Of a DNA stretch of 64,000 bases, positions 41,013 to 49,308 are shown piece by piece (positions within the stretch are counted from its first letter, which is position 1; every line of letters begins with the position of its first letter). The translations under genes and the position numbers were made by a program. The notes beneath the pieces are model-generated. The model was given only the letters and a program-made list of their open reading frames with translations, did not search any database and had not been told where the DNA came from. The DNA is from Anaerolineae bacterium (GTDB lineage Bacteria; Chloroflexota; Anaerolineae; UBA3071): the NCBI GenBank assembly GCA_029907105.1, contig JARYMM010000003.1, forward strand, positions 62,001-126,000, in the 5' to 3' direction.

Positions 41013-41678
41013 ATGCCCACATGGAATGAGCTGTTCAAGCGAGAGGAGTTCCGCTGGCGAGAGCCGCACCGCACTGTGGTCGCTTTCGCCGAGGCGTTGG
41101 AGTCACGCCGGGCCCGGCGGGTGCTCGACCTGGGCTGCGGCACCGGCCGTCACGTGGTCTACCTGGCCCAACGTGGCTTCCAGGTGTGCGGCACCGATAT
41201 CTCCGAGACCGGCCTGGCGGCGACCCGGCAATGGCTGGCCGCCGAACATCTCGCCGCCCACCTGCACCTGGCCGACATGACCGCCCTGCCCTACCCCGAG
41301 GCGCGCTTCGATGCCGTGATCAGCATATACGTCATCTACCACAATACGCTGGGCAACATCCAGCGCACGGTGGCAGAGATCGGGCGGGTGCTGCGGCCCA
41401 GCGGACAGGCCCTGCTCACGCTCATGTCTACCCGCGGCCACCGCTACGGCCAGGGCCAGGAGATCGAACCCGGCACCTTCCTGCCCGAAAGCGGCCCCGA
41501 CGCCGGCTTGCCCCATCACTTCTTCGACGAATCGGGCGCGCGGGCACTGCTGGCCGCCTTTCATCTGATCGAGCTTCACCTGGACGAACACGAGGAAACA
41601 GAAGAAGACGGCAGCACACACCGCCACAGTCACTGGGTGGCCGTCGTGGAGAAGAAGACAAGTGAACTGGCGAGGTGA
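41013..41678 (+). CDS. class I SAM-dependent methyltransferase
   Basis: 221 aa from ATG 41013, 7 nt after ribF; the track start at 40899 lies inside ribF. SAM-binding motif I is VLDLGCGTGRHVVYLAQRG, motif II is around CGTDISETGL, and post-motifs are ALPYPEARFDAVIS and IGRVLRPSGQALLTLMS. It is related to TehB/UbiE-like small-molecule methyltransferases; substrate unknown. The tail has a Glu/His-rich patch (EHEETEEDGSTHRHSH) that might bind metal. It overlaps the next membrane gene by 17 bp. Confidence 0.85.
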   Translation: MPTWNELFKREEFRWREPHRTVVAFAEALESRRARRVLDLGCGTGRHVVYLAQRGFQVCGTDISETGLAATRQWLAAEHLAAHLHLADMTALPYPEARFDAVISIYVIYHNTLGNIQRTVAEIGRVLRPSGQALLTLMSTRGHRYGQGQEIEPGTFLPESGPDAGLPHHFFDESGARALLAAFHLIELHLDEHEETEEDGSTHRHSHWVAVVEKKTSELAR

Positions 41679-42360
41679 ACCCGGCCCGTGGCTTTGGGGC
41701 TCGTTCCTGCTCTACGTGCTGGCCAGCAGCGGCTCCTGGATGCTGCGCCGCCGGCATCTCGCAGTCCGCCTGCAAGCGTGGCCCGGCGGCCGCTGGCTGG
41801 CCCTGCTCCTGCGCTGGGCCTATTTCGTGGCACCGCCCTACGCTCTACTCATCCTGGGGATTATCTCGCCCCGCTGGCTGGGGTTAAGCGAGGTGGACTG
41901 GGTGGGCAGCCTGGGGGTGGGAGGAGCCATCGCCGCCGCGGCCCTGGGGTTGCTGGGGCTGAGCTGGTGGAGCTACCGCCGCGCGCGGCCAGGCAGGGGA
42001 CAACCACTAGGGTTGCCCGACCTGCCCCGACCGTTGCGCTGGCTGCTGGCCATCGTGGAAGCCGCCGCCCTCCAGGCCCACTGGGCCTTCTACCGCAGCG
42101 CCTTCATCGTCTGGCTGGAGGATCTGTACTGGGGGAGTTGGGCCGGCCTGGCCCTCATCTTCCTGGAATGGGCGCTGAACCCCTGGCTGCGGCATGGGTT
42201 GCGCCAGCCTGCTCAGGCCGAAGCCATCCTGCGCCGCGCCGTCCTGGCCCTGGTCACCACCACCCTCTTCATCCTCGCCCGCAACTTCTGGCTGTGCTGG
42301 GCCTGCCATGGCCTGTTCGAGGCCTGGATAGAGTACGCAAGGAAGCAAGGAAACAAGTAG
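41662..42360 (+). CDS. polytopic membrane protein of unknown function
   Basis: 232 aa with about five hydrophobic helices (near 10-25, 46-65, 84-104, 150-172 and 192-212). It contains Trp-rich segments and a conserved-looking RRARPG loop, but no motif I recognise. GTG start overlapping the methyltransferase gene, so the two may be co-translated. The C-terminus (ARKQGNK) and its TAG stop are part of a word-hairpin repeat. Confidence 0.6.
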   Translation: MNWRGEPGPWLWGSFLLYVLASSGSWMLRRRHLAVRLQAWPGGRWLALLLRWAYFVAPPYALLILGIISPRWLGLSEVDWVGSLGVGGAIAAAALGLLGLSWWSYRRARPGRGQPLGLPDLPRPLRWLLAIVEAAALQAHWAFYRSAFIVWLEDLYWGSWAGLALIFLEWALNPWLRHGLRQPAQAEAILRRAVLALVTTTLFILARNFWLCWACHGLFEAWIEYARKQGNK

Positions 42361-42396
42361 ACAAGGAAAGGGTGTCCTTGTCTACTTGTCTACTTC
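42343..42396. repeat. word-hairpin repeat (GTAGACAA words), terminator-like
   Basis: ACAAGTAGACAAGGA (42353-42367) pairs perfectly with TCCTTGTCTACTTGT (42375-42389), and the outer AGGAA / TTCCT extends the stem with a 4-nt bulge. The 8-nt word GTAGACAA is repeated. The stop codon TAG at 42358-42360 is inside the left arm. It lies between two convergent genes and could terminate both. Confidence 0.75.
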
Positions 42397-42397
42397 C

Positions 42398-42676
42398 TCA
42401 CGTGATGACGAAAGCCAGGATAACCAACAGAACCAGCATGGCGGCGGCGATGATGCCCACCCGCTTCAGGTCGGAGTAGACGTAGCCGTACTCTCTGGCG
42501 AAATCCAGCTTAGGTTCCGCCGTGCGGACGGGTGCTTTTGTCTGCCGCGTCGTCACCGGCTGTGGCGTCTCCACTGCCACATCGGTCACCGGCCGGGTCG
42601 CCGCCGGTCGCTGCTGTGGCGGTCGGGCCGTCTTTCTCTTCTTCTTACCGCCTCGTGCTTTGGATTTCTTAGCCAT
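42398..42676 (-). CDS. small basic single-pass membrane protein
   Basis: 92 aa from ATG 42676 (AGGGAGAG upstream); the track start is 4 codons earlier. The N-terminal half is Lys/Arg-rich (AKKSKARGGKKKRKTARPP) with a disordered Pro/Thr linker. The C-terminal half is LDFAREYGYVYSDLKRVG followed by one membrane helix (about 70-92). The layout (basic cytoplasmic head, C-terminal anchor) is SecE-like in outline but I do not claim homology. It has its own TTGACG-17-TACAAT promoter. Confidence 0.7.
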   Translation of the reverse strand: MAKKSKARGGKKKRKTARPPQQRPAATRPVTDVAVETPQPVTTRQTKAPVRTAEPKLDFAREYGYVYSDLKRVGIIAAAMLVLLVILAFVIT

Positions 42677-42747
42677 ATAACTTATCACTCTCCCTGCTAC
42701 GGGGTAGTCTCCCTCTTGGGTACAGTGAAAGCATCTCTAACAATCAC

Positions 42748-42776
42748 ATTGTAGCACATCATGCATTAGGCGTCAA
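42748..42776 (-). promoter_or_regulatory. sigma70 promoter for the small membrane protein
   Basis: Minus-strand TTGACG (42776-42771), 17 nt, TACAAT (42753-42748). The -35 box overlaps the stop codon of murJ. Confidence 0.7.
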
Positions 42777-44359
42777 TCGGCGCTCCGCCGTCGTGCAGCG
42801 ATGTCCCGCAGCAAGCCCAACTCTTCCACCCGCAGCAGAGCGAGCAGGCCGCCATAAACCACAAGGCCGAGCCCGCCCGCCGCGACGACCAGCAACAACT
42901 CGCTCCACGCGCTGCCCGTGCCCAGCCCGTTGCGCAGCAGCGGCAGGGCCAGCCAGATCACCCCGCCCATCACCGCCGAGGCCAGCAGTGCCTTGAACGC
43001 CGTGCTTACCACCCGCTGTCCGCCCAGATGGCCTACGTCCCGGCGCAGCAGCGTGAGCATGGCAAGGGCATGAAAAACGTGCTTGGCCGAATCGGCCAGC
43101 ACCAGGCCGATCATCCCCAGCGGCCGCAGCAGGGCCAAAGCCACCACCAGATACACACCCACCGCGGCGATACCCACCAGCGTCGGCGTGCGCGTGTCCT
43201 GCCGGGCGTAGCAGGCATAGTTCAGCGGCCAATCCACGGCGGCGAAGAGCAGCCCCGGAATGTACCCCCACAGCGCCCGGCTCGTCCATACGGTATCGAA
43301 GGGAGTGAACTCGCCATGCTCGAAGATGAGCTGCACCGCCGGCTGGGCCAGGACGAAGAGGCCAAAGGCTGCCGGCAGGGTCAACACCAACACCAGCCGC
43401 AGCCCACGGGCCAACGTGCGCCTGTAGCCCGGCCAGTCCCCTTCGGCAGCGAAACGGGAGAGCGTAGGCAAGGCGGCCAGGGAAATGGCCACACTGACCA
43501 GCCCCAGCGGAAACTCGCGCAGCGTGGTGGCGTTCTGCATCCAGGCCACCGACCGCTCGCCTGTGCGCGTGGCCAGGTTGCCGTCAACGACCACCTGAAG
43601 CTGACCCACCACCAGCCCCACGGCCACGGGCAGGTAGAGCCTGCCGATGCGCCGCAACGCCGGATGATGCAGGTTCCAGCCCAGGCGCAGGCGGGCGTCC
43701 CGCAAGCCCGGCAGTTGGATCAGGAGCTGCGCCAGGCTGCCGCCCAGGACGCCTACGGCCAGGCTGTAGATGTCCAGCCGCCCGGCCAGCAGCGGCGCGG
43801 CGACGACAATGCCCAGATTGAACACCGCCGCGGCGATGGCAGGGAAGGTGAAACGGTTCAGCGCGTACAGCAGCGCGGTCACCAGGCCCGCACAGCCGAA
43901 GATGAGCACGGTCGGGGCAATGATGCGCAGCGAGCGCGCCGTGACGGCCTGCAATTCGGGCGTCAGCCCCGTGCCCAGGAGATAGGCCAGAGGCCCGGCC
44001 AGCAACTCAACGGCCAGGACGATGACGGCCAGCACGACGGCCAGGAAGCTGAACACCGCGCCCGCCGCCTGCCAGAGCTCCTCCCGACGGCTGGGACGGG
44101 CGTAGTCGCTGAGCACGGGCACCAGCGCCGCGCTGAGCATGCCCCCCACCAGCAGGTCGTAGATCATCGTCGGCACGCGGGCGGCCAGGCGGAAAGCGCT
44201 CACCGCGCCGGTGGCCCCGAAAATGCCGGCGATGACCGTCTCCCGCACCAGCCCCAGGACGCGGCTGGCGACGTTGCCCAGGGAGAGGATGGTGGCAGAG
44301 CGGGCCAGACCTGTGGCCACCCGATCGGCAGGTTGGGCAAACTCGGCTGTTGGGGTCAT
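42773..44359 (-). CDS. murJ: lipid II flippase MurJ (MviN)
   Basis: Polytopic membrane protein of the MOP superfamily that flips lipid II for peptidoglycan synthesis; 528 aa, about 14 helices, full length. The start is ATG 44359, which overlaps the hldE2 stop by ATGA; the longer track ORF is read-through from another frame. The N-terminus has TILSLGNVASRVLGLVRETVIAGIFG and PTMIYDLLVGGMLSAALVPVLS, with QNATTLREFPLGLVSVAI and FEHGEFTPFDT further on, all MurJ hallmarks. It is at the end of the glycan/heptose cluster. Confidence 0.93.
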   Translation of the reverse strand: MTPTAEFAQPADRVATGLARSATILSLGNVASRVLGLVRETVIAGIFGATGAVSAFRLAARVPTMIYDLLVGGMLSAALVPVLSDYARPSRREELWQAAGAVFSFLAVVLAVIVLAVELLAGPLAYLLGTGLTPELQAVTARSLRIIAPTVLIFGCAGLVTALLYALNRFTFPAIAAAVFNLGIVVAAPLLAGRLDIYSLAVGVLGGSLAQLLIQLPGLRDARLRLGWNLHHPALRRIGRLYLPVAVGLVVGQLQVVVDGNLATRTGERSVAWMQNATTLREFPLGLVSVAISLAALPTLSRFAAEGDWPGYRRTLARGLRLVLVLTLPAAFGLFVLAQPAVQLIFEHGEFTPFDTVWTSRALWGYIPGLLFAAVDWPLNYACYARQDTRTPTLVGIAAVGVYLVVALALLRPLGMIGLVLADSAKHVFHALAMLTLLRRDVGHLGGQRVVSTAFKALLASAVMGGVIWLALPLLRNGLGTGSAWSELLLVVAAGGLGLVVYGGLLALLRVEELGLLRDIAARRRSAD

Positions 44360-44877
44360 GATGCGTCCAAAGGATCTGAGGGGGCCCGTGGGGCAAAGCG
44401 GTCGAGGATCGTCTGGATGAGATCGGAGGTGGAATGGCCCGGCAGATAGGGCAGGAAGCGCACCTGGCCGCCGTAGCTGTGCACCACCGCCGCTTCCGGC
44501 GGGCCGGCCCTGTCCCCATCGGGTTGCCAATCCCCACCCTTCACGTATATGTCAGGACGGAGGGCGGCCACCAGCCGGTTGGCCGTCAGCTCATCGAAGA
44601 TGACCACCAGGTCCACGCAGGCCAGCGCAGCCAACATCGCCGCCCGCTCCGCCTGCGGCATGATAGGGCGCAGCGGCCCCTTGAGCTGCCGCGTGGAAGC
44701 GTCGCTGTTCAGCCCCACCACCAGCACATCGCCCAGGGCGCGGGCGCGCTGCAACAGGTCCACGTGACCCAGGTGCAGCAGGTCGAAGTGACCGTTGGTG
44801 AAGACGACAGTGCGGCCGGCGGCCCGCCATTCAGCACAACGGTGCTCGGCCTCCGCCAATGTCACTACTTCTCCCAA
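44356..44877 (-). CDS. rfaE2: D-glycero-beta-D-manno-heptose 1-phosphate adenylyltransferase (HldE C-domain type)
   Basis: 173-aa cytidylyltransferase-fold enzyme forming ADP-heptose. The nucleotide-binding VVFTNGHFDLLHLGHVDLLQRAR (HxGH), VGLNSDASTRQLKGPLRPI, RAAMLAALACVD and the later GGDW match the C-terminal half of HldE. Here it is a separate protein, with the kinase half encoded just upstream. Unusual surface heptoses or S-layer glycans are the probable use, as there is no LPS core gene set in view. Confidence 0.9.
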   Translation of the reverse strand: MGEVVTLAEAEHRCAEWRAAGRTVVFTNGHFDLLHLGHVDLLQRARALGDVLVVGLNSDASTRQLKGPLRPIMPQAERAAMLAALACVDLVVIFDELTANRLVAALRPDIYVKGGDWQPDGDRAGPPEAAVVHSYGGQVRFLPYLPGHSTSDLIQTILDRFAPRAPSDPLDAS

Positions 44878-44908
44878 ACCTCACCTCTCAGGAGTGGATA
44901 CCCACCGA

Positions 44909-45021
44909 AGGGGGACAAGGAGACAAGGGAACAGGGAGACAAGGGGACCAGAAGACAAGGAGACCAGTCTCCCAGTCTCCCCCTCTCCCCGTCTCCCCGT
45001 CACCTTGTCTTCCCCTCCTCC
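44909..45021. repeat. word-hairpin repeat (GGAGACAA / TCTCCCCG words)
   Basis: A run of GGAGACAAGG-like words on the left faces GTCTCCCC-like words on the right, centred on the perfect GGAGAC-CA-GTCTCC (44959-44972). It fills the gap between the two heptose genes and overlaps the last ~20 bases of the kinase gene, encoding its EEGKTR end and stop. Confidence 0.7.
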
Positions 45022-46025
45022 GACCTTAGTGCCTCCACTAACTCCGCCGGGGTGACAACGGCGTTGCCCAGGCGGCGCACGACGAGGCCGGCAGCAGCAT
45101 TGGCCAGCCGCGCCGCCGTGCCCAGGTCTATCCCTGCTACCAGGGCCAGAGTCAGCACCGCCACCACCGTGTCCCCCGCGCCGGTGACATCGTACACATC
45201 GCTGACCCGGCTGGCCGGCGCATGGATGACCGTCCCGCCCCGTTCCAACAGCGACATGCCTTCCGCGCCGCGCGTGATGGCCAGCCGCACCATGCCCAGC
45301 CGCGCCAGAAGCTCGCCCAGAGCTGCCTCGAAGTTCACATCATCGGTCAGGGGCCGACCCAGCTCGGCCTCGGCCTCGGCGCGGTTGCACTTCACCAGAT
45401 CGAAGCCGGCGAAGCGCCTCAGGTCCGCCTGGGCATCGGCCACAGTTAACGCGCTGTACTGCCTGGCCACACCGCGCACCGCCTCTACCAGCCCCGAGGT
45501 GACCACCCCCGTGCGGTAGTGGGAGACGAGCACGGCATCGGATTGCGCCGCCAGCGCAGCGATATGTTGACCAAGAACCCGCTCAATGGCCAGCGAGATA
45601 GGCCGCCGCTCCAGATGATCCAGCCGCACCAGATGCTGCGGCACGCGCAGGGTGCTCTCGGCCACGATGCGCGTCTTGGTCGTCGTCGGGCGGCTGGGGT
45701 CGCTGACCACCCCGCGACGGTCAATGCCCGCCTCGTCGAGCTGGGCCAGAAGCATCTGCCCGGCTTCGTCCTGGCCGATCACGCCGACGACGGCGGCCTT
45801 GCCGCCCAGGGCGACGACGTTATGGGCCGGATTGGCCGCGCCGCCCAGGCGGGTGAAGCGGTGCTGCTGCTCCAGCACCGGCACGGGCGCTTCCCGGCTC
45901 AGCCGCGTGGCCCGCCCAATGAGATATTCGTCCAGGATCAGATCGCCGACCACCAGCACCCGCCCGCCGGAAAGAGAAGCGATGAGATTTGCGATCTCGC
46001 TTGTCGAGTTCATGAAATCTCCCAT
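45000..46025 (-). CDS. rfaE1: D-glycero-beta-D-manno-heptose-7-phosphate kinase (HldE N-domain type)
   Basis: 341-aa PfkB-family sugar kinase phosphorylating heptose-7-phosphate at C1. It contains GRVLVVGDLILDEYLIGRATRLSREAPVPVLE, RLGGAANPAHNVVALGG and the C-terminal GAGDTVVAVLTLAL with the catalytic Asp. These match the N-terminal half of HldE. An upstream ATG (M5) is an alternative start. Together with rfaE2 it gives ADP-heptose from heptose-7-phosphate; gmhA and gmhB are not in the window. Confidence 0.9.
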   Translation of the reverse strand: MGDFMNSTSEIANLIASLSGGRVLVVGDLILDEYLIGRATRLSREAPVPVLEQQHRFTRLGGAANPAHNVVALGGKAAVVGVIGQDEAGQMLLAQLDEAGIDRRGVVSDPSRPTTTKTRIVAESTLRVPQHLVRLDHLERRPISLAIERVLGQHIAALAAQSDAVLVSHYRTGVVTSGLVEAVRGVARQYSALTVADAQADLRRFAGFDLVKCNRAEAEAELGRPLTDDVNFEAALGELLARLGMVRLAITRGAEGMSLLERGGTVIHAPASRVSDVYDVTGAGDTVVAVLTLALVAGIDLGTAARLANAAAGLVVRRLGNAVVTPAELVEALRSEEGKTR

Positions 46026-46033
46026 GACTCACT

Positions 46034-46471
46034 CTAACCCTCTATCAATTCCCGCAAGAAATCACCAGGCGTAGCTATCTTCAACCCCAACCCGGCATCC
46101 CGCACCTTCTCGGTCATGAAATGCCTTCGATCCAATGTGAGGAGGACATCGGCTTCACTCCTCAAAGCCGCCGCCAAGACATGGGCGTCCTTCTTGCCAA
46201 CGATGGGCTCGCAAGCCGCCATCTCCTCAGATGTAGGTGGCGCTTCGATGGTCGGATCGAGCCTGGCAAGGCCTTGGTAAAACCGTAGCAGGGCTTCTGC
46301 TCCCAGCTTGCGATGGATGTTCCTCTCCGCCTCCAAGAGAACAAGCTTTGTGCATACGGCGCGGAAGCGCCCTCGCTTGCAAAGCTCCAGCACAAAAGAA
46401 GAGCTGCCCTCGGGTGAACCGGCGGCAGCGATGAGGACGCTGGCATCAATGAAAAGCTTGCTTATGTCCAT
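46034..46471 (-). CDS. PIN-domain toxin (VapC-like)
   Basis: 145-aa PIN-fold ribonuclease, the expected toxin of the pair with the AbrB-type gene upstream. Acidic residues of the family are visible: Asp in LFIDASVLIAA, Glu in LLEAERNI, KKDAHVLAAA and LLTLDRRHF. Such toxins cleave tRNA or rRNA. It lies 10 bp after the antitoxin gene. The pair is inserted between the heptose kinase and a glycosyltransferase gene. Confidence 0.85.
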   Translation of the reverse strand: MDISKLFIDASVLIAAAGSPEGSSSFVLELCKRGRFRAVCTKLVLLEAERNIHRKLGAEALLRFYQGLARLDPTIEAPPTSEEMAACEPIVGKKDAHVLAAALRSEADVLLTLDRRHFMTEKVRDAGLGLKIATPGDFLRELIEG

Positions 46472-46481
46472 GAACTCCCTT

Positions 46482-46754
46482 TCACCCTAAGAGCTGGCGA
46501 ACTTTAGCTAGGGTCTCGGAGTCCAGCCTGTCCTCCTCCAAAAAGCGTTGGATTTCCTCATCCGTGTATTCCCGCAGCGAGGCTCCCCCTTCTGGTACCA
46601 GCCGCAGGGGAATGATTTCGATCTCCCCCTCCTTCAAGGCGAGTTGAAGGAAGGTATCCGCGCCGATGTTCAGACGCCGTCGGAACTCCACAGGGATGGT
46701 GATCTGCCCTTTGGACGATGGTTTTACAATCCTGGTCAACTCCTTCTCAGCCAT
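46482..46754 (-). CDS. AbrB/MazE-type antitoxin (SpoVT-AbrB fold)
   Basis: 90 aa from ATG 46754 (AGGGG upstream); the track GTG is 2 codons earlier. The N-terminal SpoVT-AbrB swapped-hairpin DNA-binding domain has VKPSSKGQITIPVEFRRRLN. The acidic C-terminus (TDEEIQRFLEEDRL) probably binds the toxin. Its start overlaps the 3' end of the upstream glycosyltransferase. A promoter and a palindromic candidate operator lie inside that gene's end, which fits autoregulation by the antitoxin. Confidence 0.88.
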   Translation of the reverse strand: MAEKELTRIVKPSSKGQITIPVEFRRRLNIGADTFLQLALKEGEIEIIPLRLVPEGGASLREYTDEEIQRFLEEDRLDSETLAKVRQLLG

Positions 46755-47550
46755 TATCACCCCTATCTCGCTTCTGAAAGTAGGAATTTCTAAAAGTTAG
46801 AATAGCACACATTTGGTCTTTCGTCAAACGCTCCCGCAGCACCAGTCCCACGAACTTCACCAGCGCCAACTGGCGCCGCCACCTCCATGGCTGATGGATG
46901 AGCCGGTGCAGCCACTCTAACCCCAGCCGCTGCACCCACGGGGGGGCCCGCCTGGTCACCCCGGCGATGAAGTCGAAGGTGCCCCCCACCCCCATGCAGA
47001 GCGGCACGCCCAGCCGCTCCAGGTTGCGGGCAATCCACAGGTCCTGCGCCGGCGCACCATAGGCCACGAAGAGGATGTCCGGCCGCGCCGCCCGCACGCG
47101 GGCCACGATCTCGTCCTCCTCGGCGGCAGCGGGAGACCCGGCGTAGGTCCCTGCCACCGTCAGGCCCGGATACTGGGCCGCCAGCCGCATCGCCGCCCGC
47201 TCGGCCACGCCCGGTGCGGCGCCCAGGAAGAAAAGCCGCCAGCCCCGTCCCGCCGCCCGCTCGGCGATGCGGGGCACGATGTCCGACCCCGCCACCCGCT
47301 CCGGCAGCCGCTGGCCGAGAATGCGCGCCGCCCACACGAGGCCGATGCCGTCGGGCAGAGCCAGCGTCGCGGCGTTGAGCACACGGCGGAAGGCTTCGTT
47401 CGTCTGCGCCGCCATGACGAACTCCGGATTGACCGTGACCACCTGCCGCGGGCGGCCCTCCCGCACAATCTGTTCGATGATGTCGAGCGCCTCGGCAGCG
47501 GTGACCGCGTCCACGCGCACGCCCAGGATGAGCACCTGCTCGCAGCCCAT
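46747..47550 (-). CDS. WecG/TagA/CpsF family glycosyltransferase
   Basis: 267 aa from ATG 47550 (TTGGGGAT upstream); the track start lies in a repeat element. The GT26 family transfers N-acetylmannosamine or similar sugars to lipid-linked acceptors in surface polymers. It shows VVTVNPEFVMAAQ, ATLALPDGIGLVWAAR, FFLGAAPGVAE, PDILFVAYGAPAQDLWI and GVGGTFDFIAG, all family blocks. The C-terminal ~25 residues (KDQMCAILTFRNSYFQKRDRG) read through the toxin-antitoxin promoter and may not be native. Confidence 0.9.
   Translation of the reverse strand: MGCEQVLILGVRVDAVTAAEALDIIEQIVREGRPRQVVTVNPEFVMAAQTNEAFRRVLNAATLALPDGIGLVWAARILGQRLPERVAGSDIVPRIAERAAGRGWRLFFLGAAPGVAERAAMRLAAQYPGLTVAGTYAGSPAAAEEDEIVARVRAARPDILFVAYGAPAQDLWIARNLERLGVPLCMGVGGTFDFIAGVTRRAPPWVQRLGLEWLHRLIHQPWRWRRQLALVKFVGLVLRERLTKDQMCAILTFRNSYFQKRDRGDNG
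46788..46802. promoter_or_regulatory. candidate operator for the AbrB-type antitoxin
   Basis: Perfect inverted repeat TTCTAA-AAG-TTAGAA, overlapping the -10 box of the toxin-antitoxin promoter. Confidence 0.5.
46799..46827 (-). promoter_or_regulatory. sigma70 promoter of the toxin-antitoxin pair
   Basis: Minus-strand TTGACG (46827-46822), 17 nt, TATTCT (46804-46799). It is located within the last codons of the wecG-like gene. Confidence 0.65.
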
Positions 47551-47564
47551 GTTGATCCCCAACA

Positions 47565-47680
47565 GGTTCGAAGGTTGCAAGTTCGAAAGTTCCAGGTTTC
47601 AAGTTCGGGGTTCGACGCTGAACACCGAACTCCGAATGCTGAATGCTGAACCTTCGAACTTTTGAACCTGCAACCTGGAA
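47565..47680. repeat. word-hairpin repeat (TTCGAAC / GTTGCAA words)
   Basis: It consists of 7-9 nt words such as GGTTCGAA, GTTGCAAG, GTTCCAGG and GAATGCTGA. The outer arms are complementary at roughly 85% over more than 30 nt, with further internal pairing. It fills the space between the GT4 gene stop (minus strand) and the wecG-like start. Confidence 0.7.
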
Positions 47681-48787
47681 CTACCTCTGACTACCCACCC
47701 TCTCCAGTACCGCCAACGTCTGTTCGGCGCAGCGACGCCAGGAGAAGCGCTGCACGTTGGCCAGGCCGCGGGCGATGAGTTCGGCGCGCAGCGTTTCATC
47801 GCTCAGGACACGAGCCATCGCCTGAGCCAGCGCCGCGGTATCGTGCGGGTCCACGAGCAGCGCACCATCGCCGGCCACCTCGGGGATGGAGGAGACGTTG
47901 GAAGCCACCACCGGCGCGCCGCAGGCCTGCGCCTCCAGCACGGGAAAGCCGAACCCCTCGTACAGCGAGGGGAAAGCGAAGCAAGCCGCCCCCGAGAGGA
48001 GGGCCGGCAGGTCCGCCTCCTCCACGTAGCCGAGAAAACGCACCGCCTGGCTCAGCCCCAGTTCCTCCACCCGCCGGAAGAGCGGTTCGGCCAGCCAGCC
48101 CCGTTTCCCGGCCAGCACAAGCTGCACCCCCTTATCCCCGATCCGGGCGAAGGCCTCCACCAGCCGCAGCAGGTTCTTGCGCGGCTGCAGCGTGCCCACG
48201 TGCAAGATGTACCGCTCGCCCAGGCCGTAGCGGACGCGCACGGCGGCCAGCATGGCCGGATCGGCCACCGGGCGCAGCGTTTCGTCCCGGCCGGGATAGA
48301 CGACGGCCATTTTCTCCGGCGGCACACGGTAGCGTTCCGCCAAATCGGCTTTGGTTGCTTCCGAATCGACCACGATGTGGGTGGATTGGCGGACATTCCA
48401 GCGCGTTGACCAGTGCAGGTAGGCACGTTGCCAGCGGGTGTGCGCCTCGGGGTAATACAGATACCCCAGATCGTGCACTGTGACCACCGAGCGGTGCGGG
48501 TGGATCAGCGGCAGCACATGAGCGGGGATAAAGAGCACATCTGGCGGCCGGCGTAACATCTCCCAACTCAAACGGATGTGCGTCCACAGCCGCGGGAAAG
48601 GGATCACCCGTAACTCCGGGCACACCTCCGTGCCGAACAGCCCGGCCGGGGGCACCCGGTCGCTGTACAGCCAAAAGCGGTGATCGCTGCCCAAGGCCAA
48701 AAGATGGCGGATAAGCTGCAGCGAGTAATTCTCGGTGCCCGTGCGCTGCGCCCGCATCGCCCGGCTGGCGTCAATGCCCACCAACAC
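47681..48787 (-). CDS. GT4-type glycosyltransferase
   Basis: About 368 aa. The start is ambiguous because the first codons of the longer track ORF (TTG 48802) fall in a repeat element; GTG 48787 or 48781 (MGIDASRAM) is more natural. The GT-B fold's C-terminal UDP-sugar-binding region has [38 protein letters not shown] and the E-x7-E motif around [24 protein letters not shown]. It probably builds a mannose- or hexose-containing surface glycan with the adjacent wecG-like enzyme. Confidence 0.9.
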   Translation of the reverse strand: MLVGIDASRAMRAQRTGTENYSLQLIRHLLALGSDHRFWLYSDRVPPAGLFGTEVCPELRVIPFPRLWTHIRLSWEMLRRPPDVLFIPAHVLPLIHPHRSVVTVHDLGYLYYPEAHTRWQRAYLHWSTRWNVRQSTHIVVDSEATKADLAERYRVPPEKMAVVYPGRDETLRPVADPAMLAAVRVRYGLGERYILHVGTLQPRKNLLRLVEAFARIGDKGVQLVLAGKRGWLAEPLFRRVEELGLSQAVRFLGYVEEADLPALLSGAACFAFPSLYEGFGFPVLEAQACGAPVVASNVSSIPEVAGDGALLVDPHDTAALAQAMARVLSDETLRAELIARGLANVQRFSWRRCAEQTLAVLERVGSQR

Positions 48788-48875
48788 AACTTCAAACTCC
48801 AAACCACAAACTTCAAACCCGTTGCGTCGAGCTGGCCTCAGCCTTTTTGAGCTTTGAGCTTTGAAGTTTGAGCTT
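48787..48875. repeat. word-hairpin repeat (CAAACTTCAAA / GAGCTTTGA words)
   Basis: CAACTTCAAACTCCAAACCACAA (from 48787) is roughly complementary to TTGAGCTTTGAGCTTTGAAG (from 48847). The repeat encodes the last ~12 residues of RpiB ([12 protein letters not shown]) and would also encode the first residues of the GT4 protein if the earliest start were used. Confidence 0.65.
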
Positions 48876-49308
48876 CCAGAAGCTCGTACTTGGCCACGCG
48901 GCGGGCGTGTCGGCCCCCTTCGAACGCCGCGGCCAGCCAGGCGGCGACGATGTCCAGGGCCAGGCCGACGCCCAGCACCCGTCCGCCCAGGCAGAGCACG
49001 TTGGCGTCGTTATGCTGCCGGCTCATGCGCGCCATATAGGTGTCGGTGCACACGGCCGCCCGCACGCCTGGCACCTTGTTGGCCGTGATGCTCACGCCGA
49101 TGCCTGTGCCGCAGAGGGCGATGCCCAGGTCGCATTCCCCTGCCGCCACGGCCTGGGCCACGGCGCGGGCGAAATCGGGGTAATCCACGCTATCCTCGGC
49201 ATTGTCCGTGCCCAAATCCCGCACCTCGTAGCCCTGGGCCACCAGCCAGCGGGCGATTTCGGTTTTCAGCATGTAGCCAGCGTGATCCGAACCGATAGCG
49301 ATGCGCAT
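48838..49308 (-). CDS. rpiB: ribose 5-phosphate isomerase B
   Basis: 156-aa RpiB/LacAB isomerase interconverting ribose-5-phosphate and ribulose-5-phosphate. It has [20 protein letters not shown], the active-site Cys region [24 protein letters not shown] and [12 protein letters not shown]. The family core ends near residue 143; the remaining tail is encoded by a repeat element. The start region overlaps the 3' end of the tsaC frame by 43 bp, which is also abnormal. Confidence 0.93.
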   Translation of the reverse strand: MRIAIGSDHAGYMLKTEIARWLVAQGYEVRDLGTDNAEDSVDYPDFARAVAQAVAAGECDLGIALCGTGIGVSITANKVPGVRAAVCTDTYMARMSRQHNDANVLCLGGRVLGVGLALDIVAAWLAAAFEGGRHARRVAKYELLEAQTSKLKAQKG

